NCBI GenBank assembly: GCA_031264865.1
Contig: JAISDJ010000113.1
Location: 1-32,157, forward strand
Direction: 5' to 3'
Source of the DNA: Tannerellaceae bacterium
GTDB taxonomy: Bacteria; Bacteroidota; Bacteroidia; Bacteroidales; Tannerellaceae
DNA: 32,157 nucleotides
Below, one piece after another: positions 10,598-18,671 of this stretch. The notes under the pieces were generated by a model. The model worked only from the letters and a program-made list of their open reading frames with translations. It was not told the DNA's origin and did no database searches. The number at the start of each line of letters is the position of its first letter. The first letter of the stretch is position 1. The translations under genes were made by a program, and so were the position numbers.

Positions 10598-10680
10598 AAT
10601 TGCGTTAGTACTTTGATTAATTATTTAAGATCGGGGTTCTAACCCTTAACCGGTAAGTGTTGGAGCGCTTGCCGGTTTTT
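10598..10680 (+). ncRNA. Candidate small antisense RNA upstream of susC (DonS-like position)
   Basis: Plus-strand promoter-like sequence at 10561-10592 followed about 90 bp later by a hairpin plus T-run. No ORF in this interval. It lies opposite the susC 5' leader, between fecR and susC. The 5' end is estimated. Confidence 0.42.
10648..10680 (+). terminator. Rho-independent-terminator-like hairpin between susC and fecR
   Basis: aaccggtaagtg-ttggag-cgcttgccggtt followed by TTT (five consecutive T including the stem end). 12-bp stem with G-U wobbles. Confidence 0.6.
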
Positions 10681-10779
10681 CATTTATTTTTTATATCTGT
10701 ATCATATGCTATTAGTATTAGGAGGTTTGACAATAAAATCTATATAAGAATCAACGTTTGCAGAAATTTGGATGTTGAA

Positions 10780-11724
10780 TTAATTAATAATGATCAGATT
10801 TTTTTCTTCATCTTTTTTGTAGCTAAAATGATGGGTAAGCTGCAAAACATCCAGAATATGGTATAAGCCGTCTCTTGTCCGGAATTTAGCAGTAGAATGT
10901 TGTTTGTTTTGTACAACAAACTTATTGTTTATCTGAATATTCATGTCAAAATATAATTCCAGCTTTTTTAATACCTCTATCAATGGCTCATCAAAATAGA
11001 GAATGCCTTTACGCCAAAGAAAATAGTCGATATGTTGTATGGGAACGACCGATAGCTTGTTGTTTGTCAGTATCGCCTGATTATCAGGTGCTAGAGAAAA
11101 CACCTGATTTGTGGCATAGTCGGTAATCTCAACTTTTCCGGTTAACAGAGCAGTTTCAAAATCTTTTGATTGTCTGTAGGCTCTTACATTAAAAGAAGTT
11201 CCTAACGCCTTAATATCATAGTTGGGTGTAGATACAATAAACGGTTTGTCTTTATTTGCTTTTACTTCAAAAAAACCTTCCCCATTAAGACTAACTTTTC
11301 GTTTTCCTTTAGTGAAACGGGTCGGAAAATTCAGTGTGCTACCAGCATTCAACCAAACCTGAGAACCGTCGGCTAAAGTAAGTTGTGCATTTTGTCCGGG
11401 CGGAACATATATGGTTTGCATAGCAATATCCTCTTCTGTATCTACGAAAGACAGACGTATACAATAATGTAAAGCAAATCCTAAAATAAAGATCGCAGCT
11501 ATTTCTATTGCTTTTTGCCAGATGTGTTTCCGTTTTATCTTCTTTTGGAAAGGCTTTGTAATAACTTCAGGAACCTCATACCAGAAATTTATATCATATA
11601 AACGGCATAGCTGCTGATAATATTTCATATTTGCCTCATTGGCATCTAACCATTCCGTAATTAAACGGGATTGTTCATTGGTTGTACGTCCTTCGAAGTA
11701 TAATTGTAGTAACTTATCATCCAT
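10780..11724 (-). CDS. FecR-family anti-sigma factor
   Basis: 314 aa: N-terminal cytoplasmic domain, one TM segment (IAAIFILGFALHYCI), FecR signature (VPPGQNAQLTLADGSQVWLNAGSTLNFPTRF...RKVSLNGEGFFEVKANKDKPFIVSTPNYDIKALGTSFNVRAY), C-terminal DUF4974-like region. Confidence 0.95.
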   Translation of the reverse strand: MDDKLLQLYFEGRTTNEQSRLITEWLDANEANMKYYQQLCRLYDINFWYEVPEVITKPFQKKIKRKHIWQKAIEIAAIFILGFALHYCIRLSFVDTEEDIAMQTIYVPPGQNAQLTLADGSQVWLNAGSTLNFPTRFTKGKRKVSLNGEGFFEVKANKDKPFIVSTPNYDIKALGTSFNVRAYRQSKDFETALLTGKVEITDYATNQVFSLAPDNQAILTNNKLSVVPIQHIDYFLWRKGILYFDEPLIEVLKKLELYFDMNIQINNKFVVQNKQHSTAKFRTRDGLYHILDVLQLTHHFSYKKDEEKNLIIIN

Positions 11725-11788
11725 ATTTTCTCTGCTTTATATATAAGACGATAGCTAGGAAAGGTTCACTAGTAGCAATCTTACTTTT

Positions 11789-12337
11789 TTAATACAAAAA
11801 CAAAAAATAAAACAGAGGCAGGTAATCTTTCAGGGAAATACGTAGGGCTTTCAGTGCTTTTGCAATATGGTAATCGACCCCTTTTACAGTGATACCTAAT
11901 GCTTCGGCTATTTCTTTTCCGGATTTTTGTTCAATGCGGCTCATCTTAAAAACGTTCCGTGTTTGTTCGGGAAGTTCTTCTAGAGTACGACTCAGGATCG
12001 TTTGTATTTCTGTGGAGAAAATATCTTCCGGATTGCATCCTTCAAGAGTTGATATACGAATGGACAACTCTCGCTGCTGCCATTCAGCCATGGCTTGGAA
12101 TGCTTCTTCGTAGCTAATCTGTGTTCTGAGGTAATCCAGGGATTTATGTTTGAGTATTGTCAACAGCAAGGCCAAAGGTTTCTCTATGGTCTCCTTTTTC
12201 ATAGCTTCCCATAATTTAATAAAGGACTCTGTCGCTATATCTTCGGCGACCTGATCGTTTCGTACATACATCCGGGAAAAGCGGTAGGCTTTCTTGTAGT
12301 ACTTTACATATATGTCGTTAATTGTTCGATCTGTCAC
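11789..12337 (-). CDS. ECF RNA polymerase sigma-70 factor (Bacteroidetes expansion type)
   Basis: 182 aa: YKKAYRFSRMYVRNDQVAEDIATESFIKLWE (region 2), LPEQTRNVFKMSRIEQKSGKEIAEALGITVKGVDYHIAKALKALR (region 4). Confidence 0.95.
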   Translation of the reverse strand: MTDRTINDIYVKYYKKAYRFSRMYVRNDQVAEDIATESFIKLWEAMKKETIEKPLALLLTILKHKSLDYLRTQISYEEAFQAMAEWQQRELSIRISTLEGCNPEDIFSTEIQTILSRTLEELPEQTRNVFKMSRIEQKSGKEIAEALGITVKGVDYHIAKALKALRISLKDYLPLFYFLFLY

Positions 12338-12344
12338 ATTGGAT

Positions 12345-12733
12345 TACTTAATTTAAGTTGCTATCTATAAAGTATTGAACTAAAAAAGGTTAATCCTGTA
12401 ATTTTGTAGTACCAACACACAAAAAAGGACTGACCATAGTTACAGAAAACGTTGCAATATACGTATTTTTTGATGATATATTGAAATCTATGAATCACAA
12501 AGAGTCGGAAAGCCGTAAAACTACCGATGCTGAAATTATAACTGTCGTTTTGATTGCCGCTCAGTATTTCGCAGAAAACAGGTGGGAACTGCTTTCTCGG
12601 ATATTGCTAAATATTTGCCTAAAAAGATTCATGCGGTGGCTAAATCCGGTTTTTTGATTAAACTCATGATGTTCATTTGGGCTTATATATTTGATAAATT
12701 GTACATATTATAAGTAGCAACTTGGATTAATTA
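12345..12733 (+). mobile_element. MITE-like internally deleted IS982-type element with terminal inverted repeats
   Basis: Left TIR 12345-12370 (tacttaatttaagttgctatctataa) against the reverse complement of 12708-12733 (taattaatccaagttgctacttataa): 21 of 26 positions identical, including the 9-mer AAGTTGCTA. It encloses a degenerate transposase made of N-terminal and C-terminal pieces only. Confidence 0.65.
12430..12713 (+). pseudogene. IS982-like transposase remnant (N- and C-termini fused, core missing)
   Basis: Frame 1 reads TIVTENVAIYVFFDDILKSMNHKESESRKTTDAEIITVVLIAAQYFAENR. It then continues in another frame as GTAFSDIAKYLPKKIHAVAKSGFLIKLMMFIWAYIFDKLYIL*. The catalytic core is absent. 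Confidence 0.7.
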
Positions 12734-12837
12734 GTTATCTTTATAATGTTCGTTGTTCTAAGCTTATATCGAACTCACGATAATAATAATGTCCATAGTA
12801 AAATTGTTTGTATCTTCATCAAATACTTCTCCTTATA

Positions 12838-13755
12838 TCACATTCGCCAGACATTCCATGTTTGCAACAGTACGGAAAAAAGGATAAATCCTAAACCGAT
12901 GTAAAAAGAGAAGGTAAGTTCTTTGGCTTCACCTAAGAAAAACATGGCGATTATAATACTATAAACTGGTTCGAGATTATAACTCAAGTTTACGGTAAAA
13001 GCAGATATTTGTTTTAGTACATCTATTTGTAAAAGATAGAGCAATACAGTACAGCAGACAACAAAAATTAACAGATAGATAAAATCTTGTGTATCCGGAA
13101 GAATTGTTTCGACTGGAAAAAAATGCAGATAGAGGGGTATTAGCAAGGTTAGTAAAAGGAAACCACCGAGCATTTCATAAAATACCATGACGGAAGAAGC
13201 ATATTTACTCCCTGTCTGCTTGTTTGTAATGGTGAAAAGCGCTGCCAGAAGAGAGGATGCAATCCCCAACAGGATGCCTTTACGATATTGTACATCGAAA
13301 TGGAATATCAAGCCTATTCCCGCTAATGCAATCAGGCTGAATGCCAGTTCCCTGAAAGATATTCGCCGATGACTTATCAAAGGTTCAAGTATAGCCGTGA
13401 AAAAACCGGTAAGTGAAAAGCAAATCACCCCGATAGACACATTGGATGCTTTAATACTTCCAAAAAAGAATACCCAATGAAGTGCTAACAGGGAACCGAC
13501 GCCAAATAGCTTTAGCCTGCCACTCCAACCCCCTAAAGAGGAGACAGAGAGAATCGTCCTTATTAGCCCTCTCTTTTGGAGGTTGGGGGATGGGCTGGAA
13601 TGGCGAAGTAATAGTATCACCGCCATTACCACCGCGGCAAGCATCATACGATACCAAACCAACAAGCCTTCGTTCAACGTGATTATCTTTCCGAATATAC
13701 CGGTAAATCCGGCTAACAGAATGGAAAGATGCAGTTTAATAAAGGCTTGTTTCAT
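12838..13755 (-). CDS. EamA/DMT-family transporter carrying an in-frame palindromic insertion
   Basis: 305 aa, about 10 hydrophobic segments; LLALHWVFFFGSIKASNVSIGVICFSLTGFFTAILEPL and NLSYNLEPVYSIIIAMFFLGE are typical of EamA. Confidence 0.92.
   Translation of the reverse strand: MKQAFIKLHLSILLAGFTGIFGKIITLNEGLLVWYRMMLAAVVMAVILLLRHSSPSPNLQKRGLIRTILSVSSLGGWSGRLKLFGVGSLLALHWVFFFGSIKASNVSIGVICFSLTGFFTAILEPLISHRRISFRELAFSLIALAGIGLIFHFDVQYRKGILLGIASSLLAALFTITNKQTGSKYASSVMVFYEMLGGFLLLTLLIPLYLHFFPVETILPDTQDFIYLLIFVVCCTVLLYLLQIDVLKQISAFTVNLSYNLEPVYSIIIAMFFLGEAKELTFSFYIGLGFILFSVLLQTWNVWRM
13519..13604. repeat. Imperfect palindromic repeat inside the EamA ORF
   Basis: Left arm gccactccaaccccctaaagagg... 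against the reverse complement of the right arm gccattccagcccatcccccaacctccaaaagagaggg. It is C/T-rich on the left and G/A-rich on the right. Confidence 0.7.
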
Positions 13756-13784
13756 TATCTCTTACATTTGTTTTTGTAGTAAGG

Positions 13785-15452
13785 TTAATAGCGGAATTTT
13801 CCTCCACCAAGAAATTCTCTCAATAAAGAGGTACCGGGAAGTTCTTCCGCCGGAATGGTATTAAAGTACGTCAGAAAACGCATCAAGCGATACGCTTCGG
13901 CGTTTTCTTTGTCGAATTCGCGAACTTCTCTTAAAATGGGTTCGGCGTATCGTCGGAGAACAGCTAATTCATACAAGAGAGCACTGTTGAACATTACATC
14001 TGCCGTTTCCTGATAAGGAAATATCCATTTGTCTTCTCCTTTACGGACACTGGACCAACGGGAAATTGTGTCTTTTGCCGAATAACCTCTGAACCGGTGA
14101 TCACGGATGATACGCCGCAAAAGACGGTTGTCTGTAGTAGGTATCCAGTTATGATTGTCGAGTGAGATAGACGTCAGGGCCGATACATATACTTTATATT
14201 TATACCTGTCATCAATATATCTGGTCAGTTCCGGATTCAAGGCATGGATACCTTCTATCATCAGAATGGATTTTTCTCTTAATTTCAGTTTTGTATTTCT
14301 ATAAACACGCGTACCCGTTGTAAAGCTATAAGTAGGGAGATCTATTTCTTTTCCTTCCAATAGCTTACCCATATCTTTGTTGAAGTAAGGAAGGTCGAGT
14401 GCGTATAAAGATTCAAAATCAAATTCACCATTTTCATCTCTCGGCGTGTCTGTCCGATTAAGAAAATAATCATCGAGTGAAATACTTACCGGATGAAGTA
14501 AATGGGTGATTAATTGGATGCCCAATCGTTTGGTAAAAGTTGTTTTTCCTGACGAAGAAGGTCCTGAAATTAATACGATACGGGCACCTTTATCATACCG
14601 AGCGGCTATTTGTTCGGCTATTTTTGCTATTTGTTTTTCCTGCATGGCTTCCGAAACCATGATTATTTCGGATGTATGTCCACCCTGTATCGCCCTGTTC
14701 AAATCACTAACATTGTCCATTTCCAATGTACGTTGAAGTGTTAGATGTTCTTTAAATACTTCAAACATCTTGTCTTGCCGGATGAATGGTTCAACTTCTA
14801 ATGGATTTGTCTTGCTTGGGATACGCAGAAGGATGCCTTCATAATAAGGAACGATATCGAATACGTTTATAAAACCGGTTGAAGGCGTCAGGCAACCATA
14901 AAAGAAATTAATATAACCATCCAAGTCGTAATAAGAAGTATAAGCCATACCGGCGCTTTCTATCAAGCGGGCTTTATCCTCCATTCCTCTTTCGCGGAAA
15001 AGGATAATTGCCTCTTCGGTCCGAATGTTTTTGTGGATAAAAGGAATATTCGCATCCACAATTTCGTTCATTCGCTTTTTAATTTTATCAATCGTTAATT
15101 GATCTAAATTTTTACCATTATAAATCACGCAATAATAGCCTTTGGAAACGGAATGTTCCAGATTCATGGTAGCTGAAGGAAGTATATCGTTTACGGCTTT
15201 AGCAAGTATATGGCACAGAGAACGGACATAAGCCCGAAGTCCTGATTGACTGGTACAATCCAGAAACTCCACATCTTTTGATTGCCAGCAACGATACGTA
15301 AGACCCTGTGTTTTGTTGTTTACTAAAGCATTCACCGGCGTATATTGAAGAGGAGTTCCTACGGCTTCATATATTTCCATCAAGGAAGAACCCATCGGAA
15401 CTTCTTTGTACTGTTTGTTATTTTTGCAATAAATAGTAATCGTTTCAGCCAT
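13785..15452 (-). CDS. Nucleoside (uridine) kinase with N-terminal TGS-like domain
   Basis: 555 aa: TGS-like N-terminus (ITIYCKNNKQYKEVPMGSSLMEIYEAVG), Walker A ISGPSSSGKTTFTKRLG, SISLDDYFLNR, ILMIEGIHALNPEL as in the uridine kinase/PRK family. Confidence 0.9.
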   Translation of the reverse strand: MAETITIYCKNNKQYKEVPMGSSLMEIYEAVGTPLQYTPVNALVNNKTQGLTYRCWQSKDVEFLDCTSQSGLRAYVRSLCHILAKAVNDILPSATMNLEHSVSKGYYCVIYNGKNLDQLTIDKIKKRMNEIVDANIPFIHKNIRTEEAIILFRERGMEDKARLIESAGMAYTSYYDLDGYINFFYGCLTPSTGFINVFDIVPYYEGILLRIPSKTNPLEVEPFIRQDKMFEVFKEHLTLQRTLEMDNVSDLNRAIQGGHTSEIIMVSEAMQEKQIAKIAEQIAARYDKGARIVLISGPSSSGKTTFTKRLGIQLITHLLHPVSISLDDYFLNRTDTPRDENGEFDFESLYALDLPYFNKDMGKLLEGKEIDLPTYSFTTGTRVYRNTKLKLREKSILMIEGIHALNPELTRYIDDRYKYKVYVSALTSISLDNHNWIPTTDNRLLRRIIRDHRFRGYSAKDTISRWSSVRKGEDKWIFPYQETADVMFNSALLYELAVLRRYAEPILREVREFDKENAEAYRLMRFLTYFNTIPAEELPGTSLLREFLGGGKFRY

Positions 15453-15534
15453 ACTATTTGGGTTAATATTTGTAGTTTTGCGAGTAAAAGTAAGTATATT
15501 AATCGGATGAGATTATCCGCTCAACTTTTTTTAA

Positions 15535-17223
15535 ATGGATTATTCTTTTTTTGACTTCCTTACTCTTGCCGGTTCTTTAGGCATGTTCCTGTATGGAATG
15601 AAAATCATGAGTGAGGGATTACAGAAAGTATCTGGAGATAAACTTCGCAGTATCCTTTCTGTTATGACGACAAACCGCTTTACCGGCGTTTTGACCGGTC
15701 TGTTAATTACAGCTCTTATACAATCGTCGAGTGCTACTACTGTGATGGTAGTCAGTTTTGTAAACGCCGGTTTACTTACTTTAGCACAGTCTATCAGTGT
15801 AATCATGGGAGCCAATGTAGGAACAACTGTTACTGCCTGGATTATCTCTCTTTTTGGATTTACAGTAGATATCAGCACGTTTGCTCTTCCACTTATCGGT
15901 ATTGGTATTCCATTAATTTTCTCGGGAAAGAGTAAACGCAAATCATGGGGTGAATTTATCATGGGATTTGCCCTTCTATTCTTAGGGCTTGACTATCTGA
16001 AAAACTCGGTTCCCGATCTTCAGAATAACCCGGAAGTATTAGCCTTTTTACAGAATTATACCTCTATGGGGTATGCTTCTTTATTTATTTTCCTTGCACT
16101 GGGTACGATACTTACCATTATTGTTCAATCGTCGAGTGCTACGGTAGCCATCACTCTTATTATGTGTGCAAAAGGTTGGATCCCCTTTGAAATGGCGGCC
16201 GCCATGATTTTAGGAGAAAATATCGGAACCACAATAACCGCCAATCTGGCTGCTATCTCGGCCAATATCTCCGCCAAACGCGCCGCTCTTGCTCATTTGA
16301 TGTTCAATGTGTTCGGCGTTTGCTGGGTAATGGTTGTCTTTTATCCGTTTACCCATATGATTGAATGGATTGTTACAAAATTCGGGCCGGGCGATTTACA
16401 AGTGTCAGTTTCTTATGGCTTATCTTTATTCCATTCGTTATTTAATATCACGAACGTGCTTATTATGGTATGGTTTGTGAAGTTCTATGTATATATTTGT
16501 TCTAAACTTATCAAACCCAGAAAAGGTAATGAAGAAGAAGAGTTCCAACTTACCTTTATTTCTTCTGGAATGCTTTCCACATCCGAGCTTTCATTGATGC
16601 AAGCCAAAAAAGAGATTGCAGCTTATGGCGACAGATGCTACCGAATGCTGGGTATGGTACGGGAATTGTATTATGAGAAAGATGATAACCAATTCCTGAA
16701 AATATACGGGCGTATTGAAAAATACGAAAACATCAGCGACCGCATGGAGATTGAAATTGCTAATTATCTGACGCATGTTGCCGAAGGACGTCTAAGCTCG
16801 GAAAGTAAGGAAGAATTACGTATAATGCTACGTGCCATCACTGAAATTGAAAGTATTGCCGACTCATGTAACAATTTAGCCGGAAGCATTAAACGCCGGA
16901 ACGAAGGTAAATCCACCTTTACCGATGAACAAAATGAGCATTTCGACCATATGCTATCGTTAATAGACAAAGCTTTACAGCAAATGAATAAAACGCTTCA
17001 CCAGCAGGAAACGACTCATGATGATATCAATCCTTCGTATAATATTGAAAATGAAATCAACAATTATCGTAATCAACTAAAGCTTCGTAACTTGGAAGAT
17101 GTAGACAACAAGAAGTATGATTACCAGGATGGAGTTTACTATATGGATATTATTTCCGAATGTGAGAGATTAGGAGACTATATTATTAATGTAATGCAAG
17201 CCATTGTAGAAAAAAAGTTTTAA
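15535..17223 (+). CDS. Na/Pi cotransporter family protein with PhoU-like C-terminal domain
   Basis: 562 aa. Two QSSSAT repeats (IQSSSATTVMVVSFVNAG, VQSSSATVAITLIMCAKG), MGANVGTTVTAW, GENIGTTITANLA. PhoU-like helical C-terminus. Confidence 0.95.
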   Translation: MDYSFFDFLTLAGSLGMFLYGMKIMSEGLQKVSGDKLRSILSVMTTNRFTGVLTGLLITALIQSSSATTVMVVSFVNAGLLTLAQSISVIMGANVGTTVTAWIISLFGFTVDISTFALPLIGIGIPLIFSGKSKRKSWGEFIMGFALLFLGLDYLKNSVPDLQNNPEVLAFLQNYTSMGYASLFIFLALGTILTIIVQSSSATVAITLIMCAKGWIPFEMAAAMILGENIGTTITANLAAISANISAKRAALAHLMFNVFGVCWVMVVFYPFTHMIEWIVTKFGPGDLQVSVSYGLSLFHSLFNITNVLIMVWFVKFYVYICSKLIKPRKGNEEEEFQLTFISSGMLSTSELSLMQAKKEIAAYGDRCYRMLGMVRELYYEKDDNQFLKIYGRIEKYENISDRMEIEIANYLTHVAEGRLSSESKEELRIMLRAITEIESIADSCNNLAGSIKRRNEGKSTFTDEQNEHFDHMLSLIDKALQQMNKTLHQQETTHDDINPSYNIENEINNYRNQLKLRNLEDVDNKKYDYQDGVYYMDIISECERLGDYIINVMQAIVEKKF

Positions 17224-17225
17224 CT

Positions 17226-18671
17226 ATGAGAAATCGAATCTCTTTCCTATTATATATATTACTTGTATATGTGCTATTTACCGGATGTTCAAGGGAAACA
17301 ATAATAGACAAAGATTCGGATATACCGGATGATGTAAATCACTGGATGGAGCAGAAAATGCGTGATCAGTATTTATGGTACGAAGAAATACCGGAAAGCG
17401 GAGCGTTGGATTTTTCCTTAGAACCCGAAAAGTTCTTCTATTCCTTATTGTCGGATAAAGACGGCAAATATAGAAAAGGGGTACACCAACCCTATTCTGC
17501 AATCATCCGAAAGAGTGCCACTTCAAAGGCATATATGGGCGATGGCTATTCTTTTGGATTTGAATTTCAATATTATCAGTTTCTCACTTCGAATAAATAT
17601 GGTTTGATGGTTCTTTATGTATTACCCGATTCTCCCGCATCAAAAGCAGGTTTGAAACGTGGAGATTGGATATACACAATTAATGATAAGCCTGTACCGG
17701 ATTTGGATAATATCTCCGAATTAATCACATTATTCGATACCTCAACACCTAAAACGTTGGAAATAGGAATTGCCAAAGGGATCGATCTGGAAATATCCCA
17801 TACCATTTCTATCACGGCTCAGCCTGTGACAGACAATCCTGTGCTGGTTCACAAGACGATTCCTCTGGCCAACGGACAAAAGGTAGGTTATCTGCTGTAT
17901 AATCATTTTACATCCGGGCCGAAAGATAGTGAAGATGAAACATTTAATAATATTCTTCGTAGTGCGTTCGTCCAATTTAAAGCAGATAACGTAAGCGAAT
18001 TTATACTGGATTTGCGTTTCAATGGTGGCGGGCTGGTATCCTGTGCACAGTTATTAGCAACAATGTTAGCTCCCAAATCAGCGTTGGATGATATTTTCTG
18101 CAACCTTACATACAATAATAAAAGTAAAGAGAATAAGAAGACGTTGTATTTAGATCCGAACCGAATTAATGAAGGAAGACCCGGAGCGAATCTTAATCTC
18201 AGCAGACTTTTTATAATAACAAGCGAACGTACGGCGTCGGCTTCTGAAATGGTTATCAATGGGTTGTCTCCTTATAAGGAGATGGAACTTATACAGGTAG
18301 GCACTAAAACCGAAGGAAAGAATGTGGCTTCCATTACAATCACTAACGACCGTTACGATTGGGAACTACATCCTATCATAAGCCGTTTGAGCAATAAAGA
18401 CGATTTTTCGGATTATTCAAATGGTTTCTCTCCTACGCAGGGTTTTGAATGTGATGACTCTAGACAAGGTGATTACTATCAATTAGGTGACTTGGAGGAA
18501 TATATTTTAAGTCATATCCTGAATTATATTGCCTATGGAAACTTTACCAAAAAGAAAAGTCAATCGTTTCGATCCGTTGAAGAAACAAACGTAATCCCGC
18601 TTTATAATTCGCTCGATTCAAAGAAAACAAACGGAGTAGCTATTCTACCCGCAGATTTTTACAGGCCATGA
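17226..18671 (+). CDS. S41-family peptidase, PDZ-containing lipoprotein
   Basis: 481 aa, lipobox LFTGCSRE, PDZ-like VLPDSPASKAGLKRGDWIYTINDKPV, S41 region EFILDLRFNGGG...ERTASASEMVINGLSPY...TKTEGKNVAS. Confidence 0.9.
   Translation: MRNRISFLLYILLVYVLFTGCSRETIIDKDSDIPDDVNHWMEQKMRDQYLWYEEIPESGALDFSLEPEKFFYSLLSDKDGKYRKGVHQPYSAIIRKSATSKAYMGDGYSFGFEFQYYQFLTSNKYGLMVLYVLPDSPASKAGLKRGDWIYTINDKPVPDLDNISELITLFDTSTPKTLEIGIAKGIDLEISHTISITAQPVTDNPVLVHKTIPLANGQKVGYLLYNHFTSGPKDSEDETFNNILRSAFVQFKADNVSEFILDLRFNGGGLVSCAQLLATMLAPKSALDDIFCNLTYNNKSKENKKTLYLDPNRINEGRPGANLNLSRLFIITSERTASASEMVINGLSPYKEMELIQVGTKTEGKNVASITITNDRYDWELHPIISRLSNKDDFSDYSNGFSPTQGFECDDSRQGDYYQLGDLEEYILSHILNYIAYGNFTKKKSQSFRSVEETNVIPLYNSLDSKKTNGVAILPADFYRP

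Noticed and set aside
7217-10642. Several plus-strand ORFs antisense to susC
   Set aside because: Shadow ORFs opposite a well-supported SusC gene; the peptides show no family motifs.
15721-16143. 17-bp direct repeat caatcgtcgagtgctac inside the Na/Pi cotransporter
   Set aside because: It encodes the duplicated QSSSAT motif that defines this transporter family, so it reflects internal gene duplication, not a mobile repeat.
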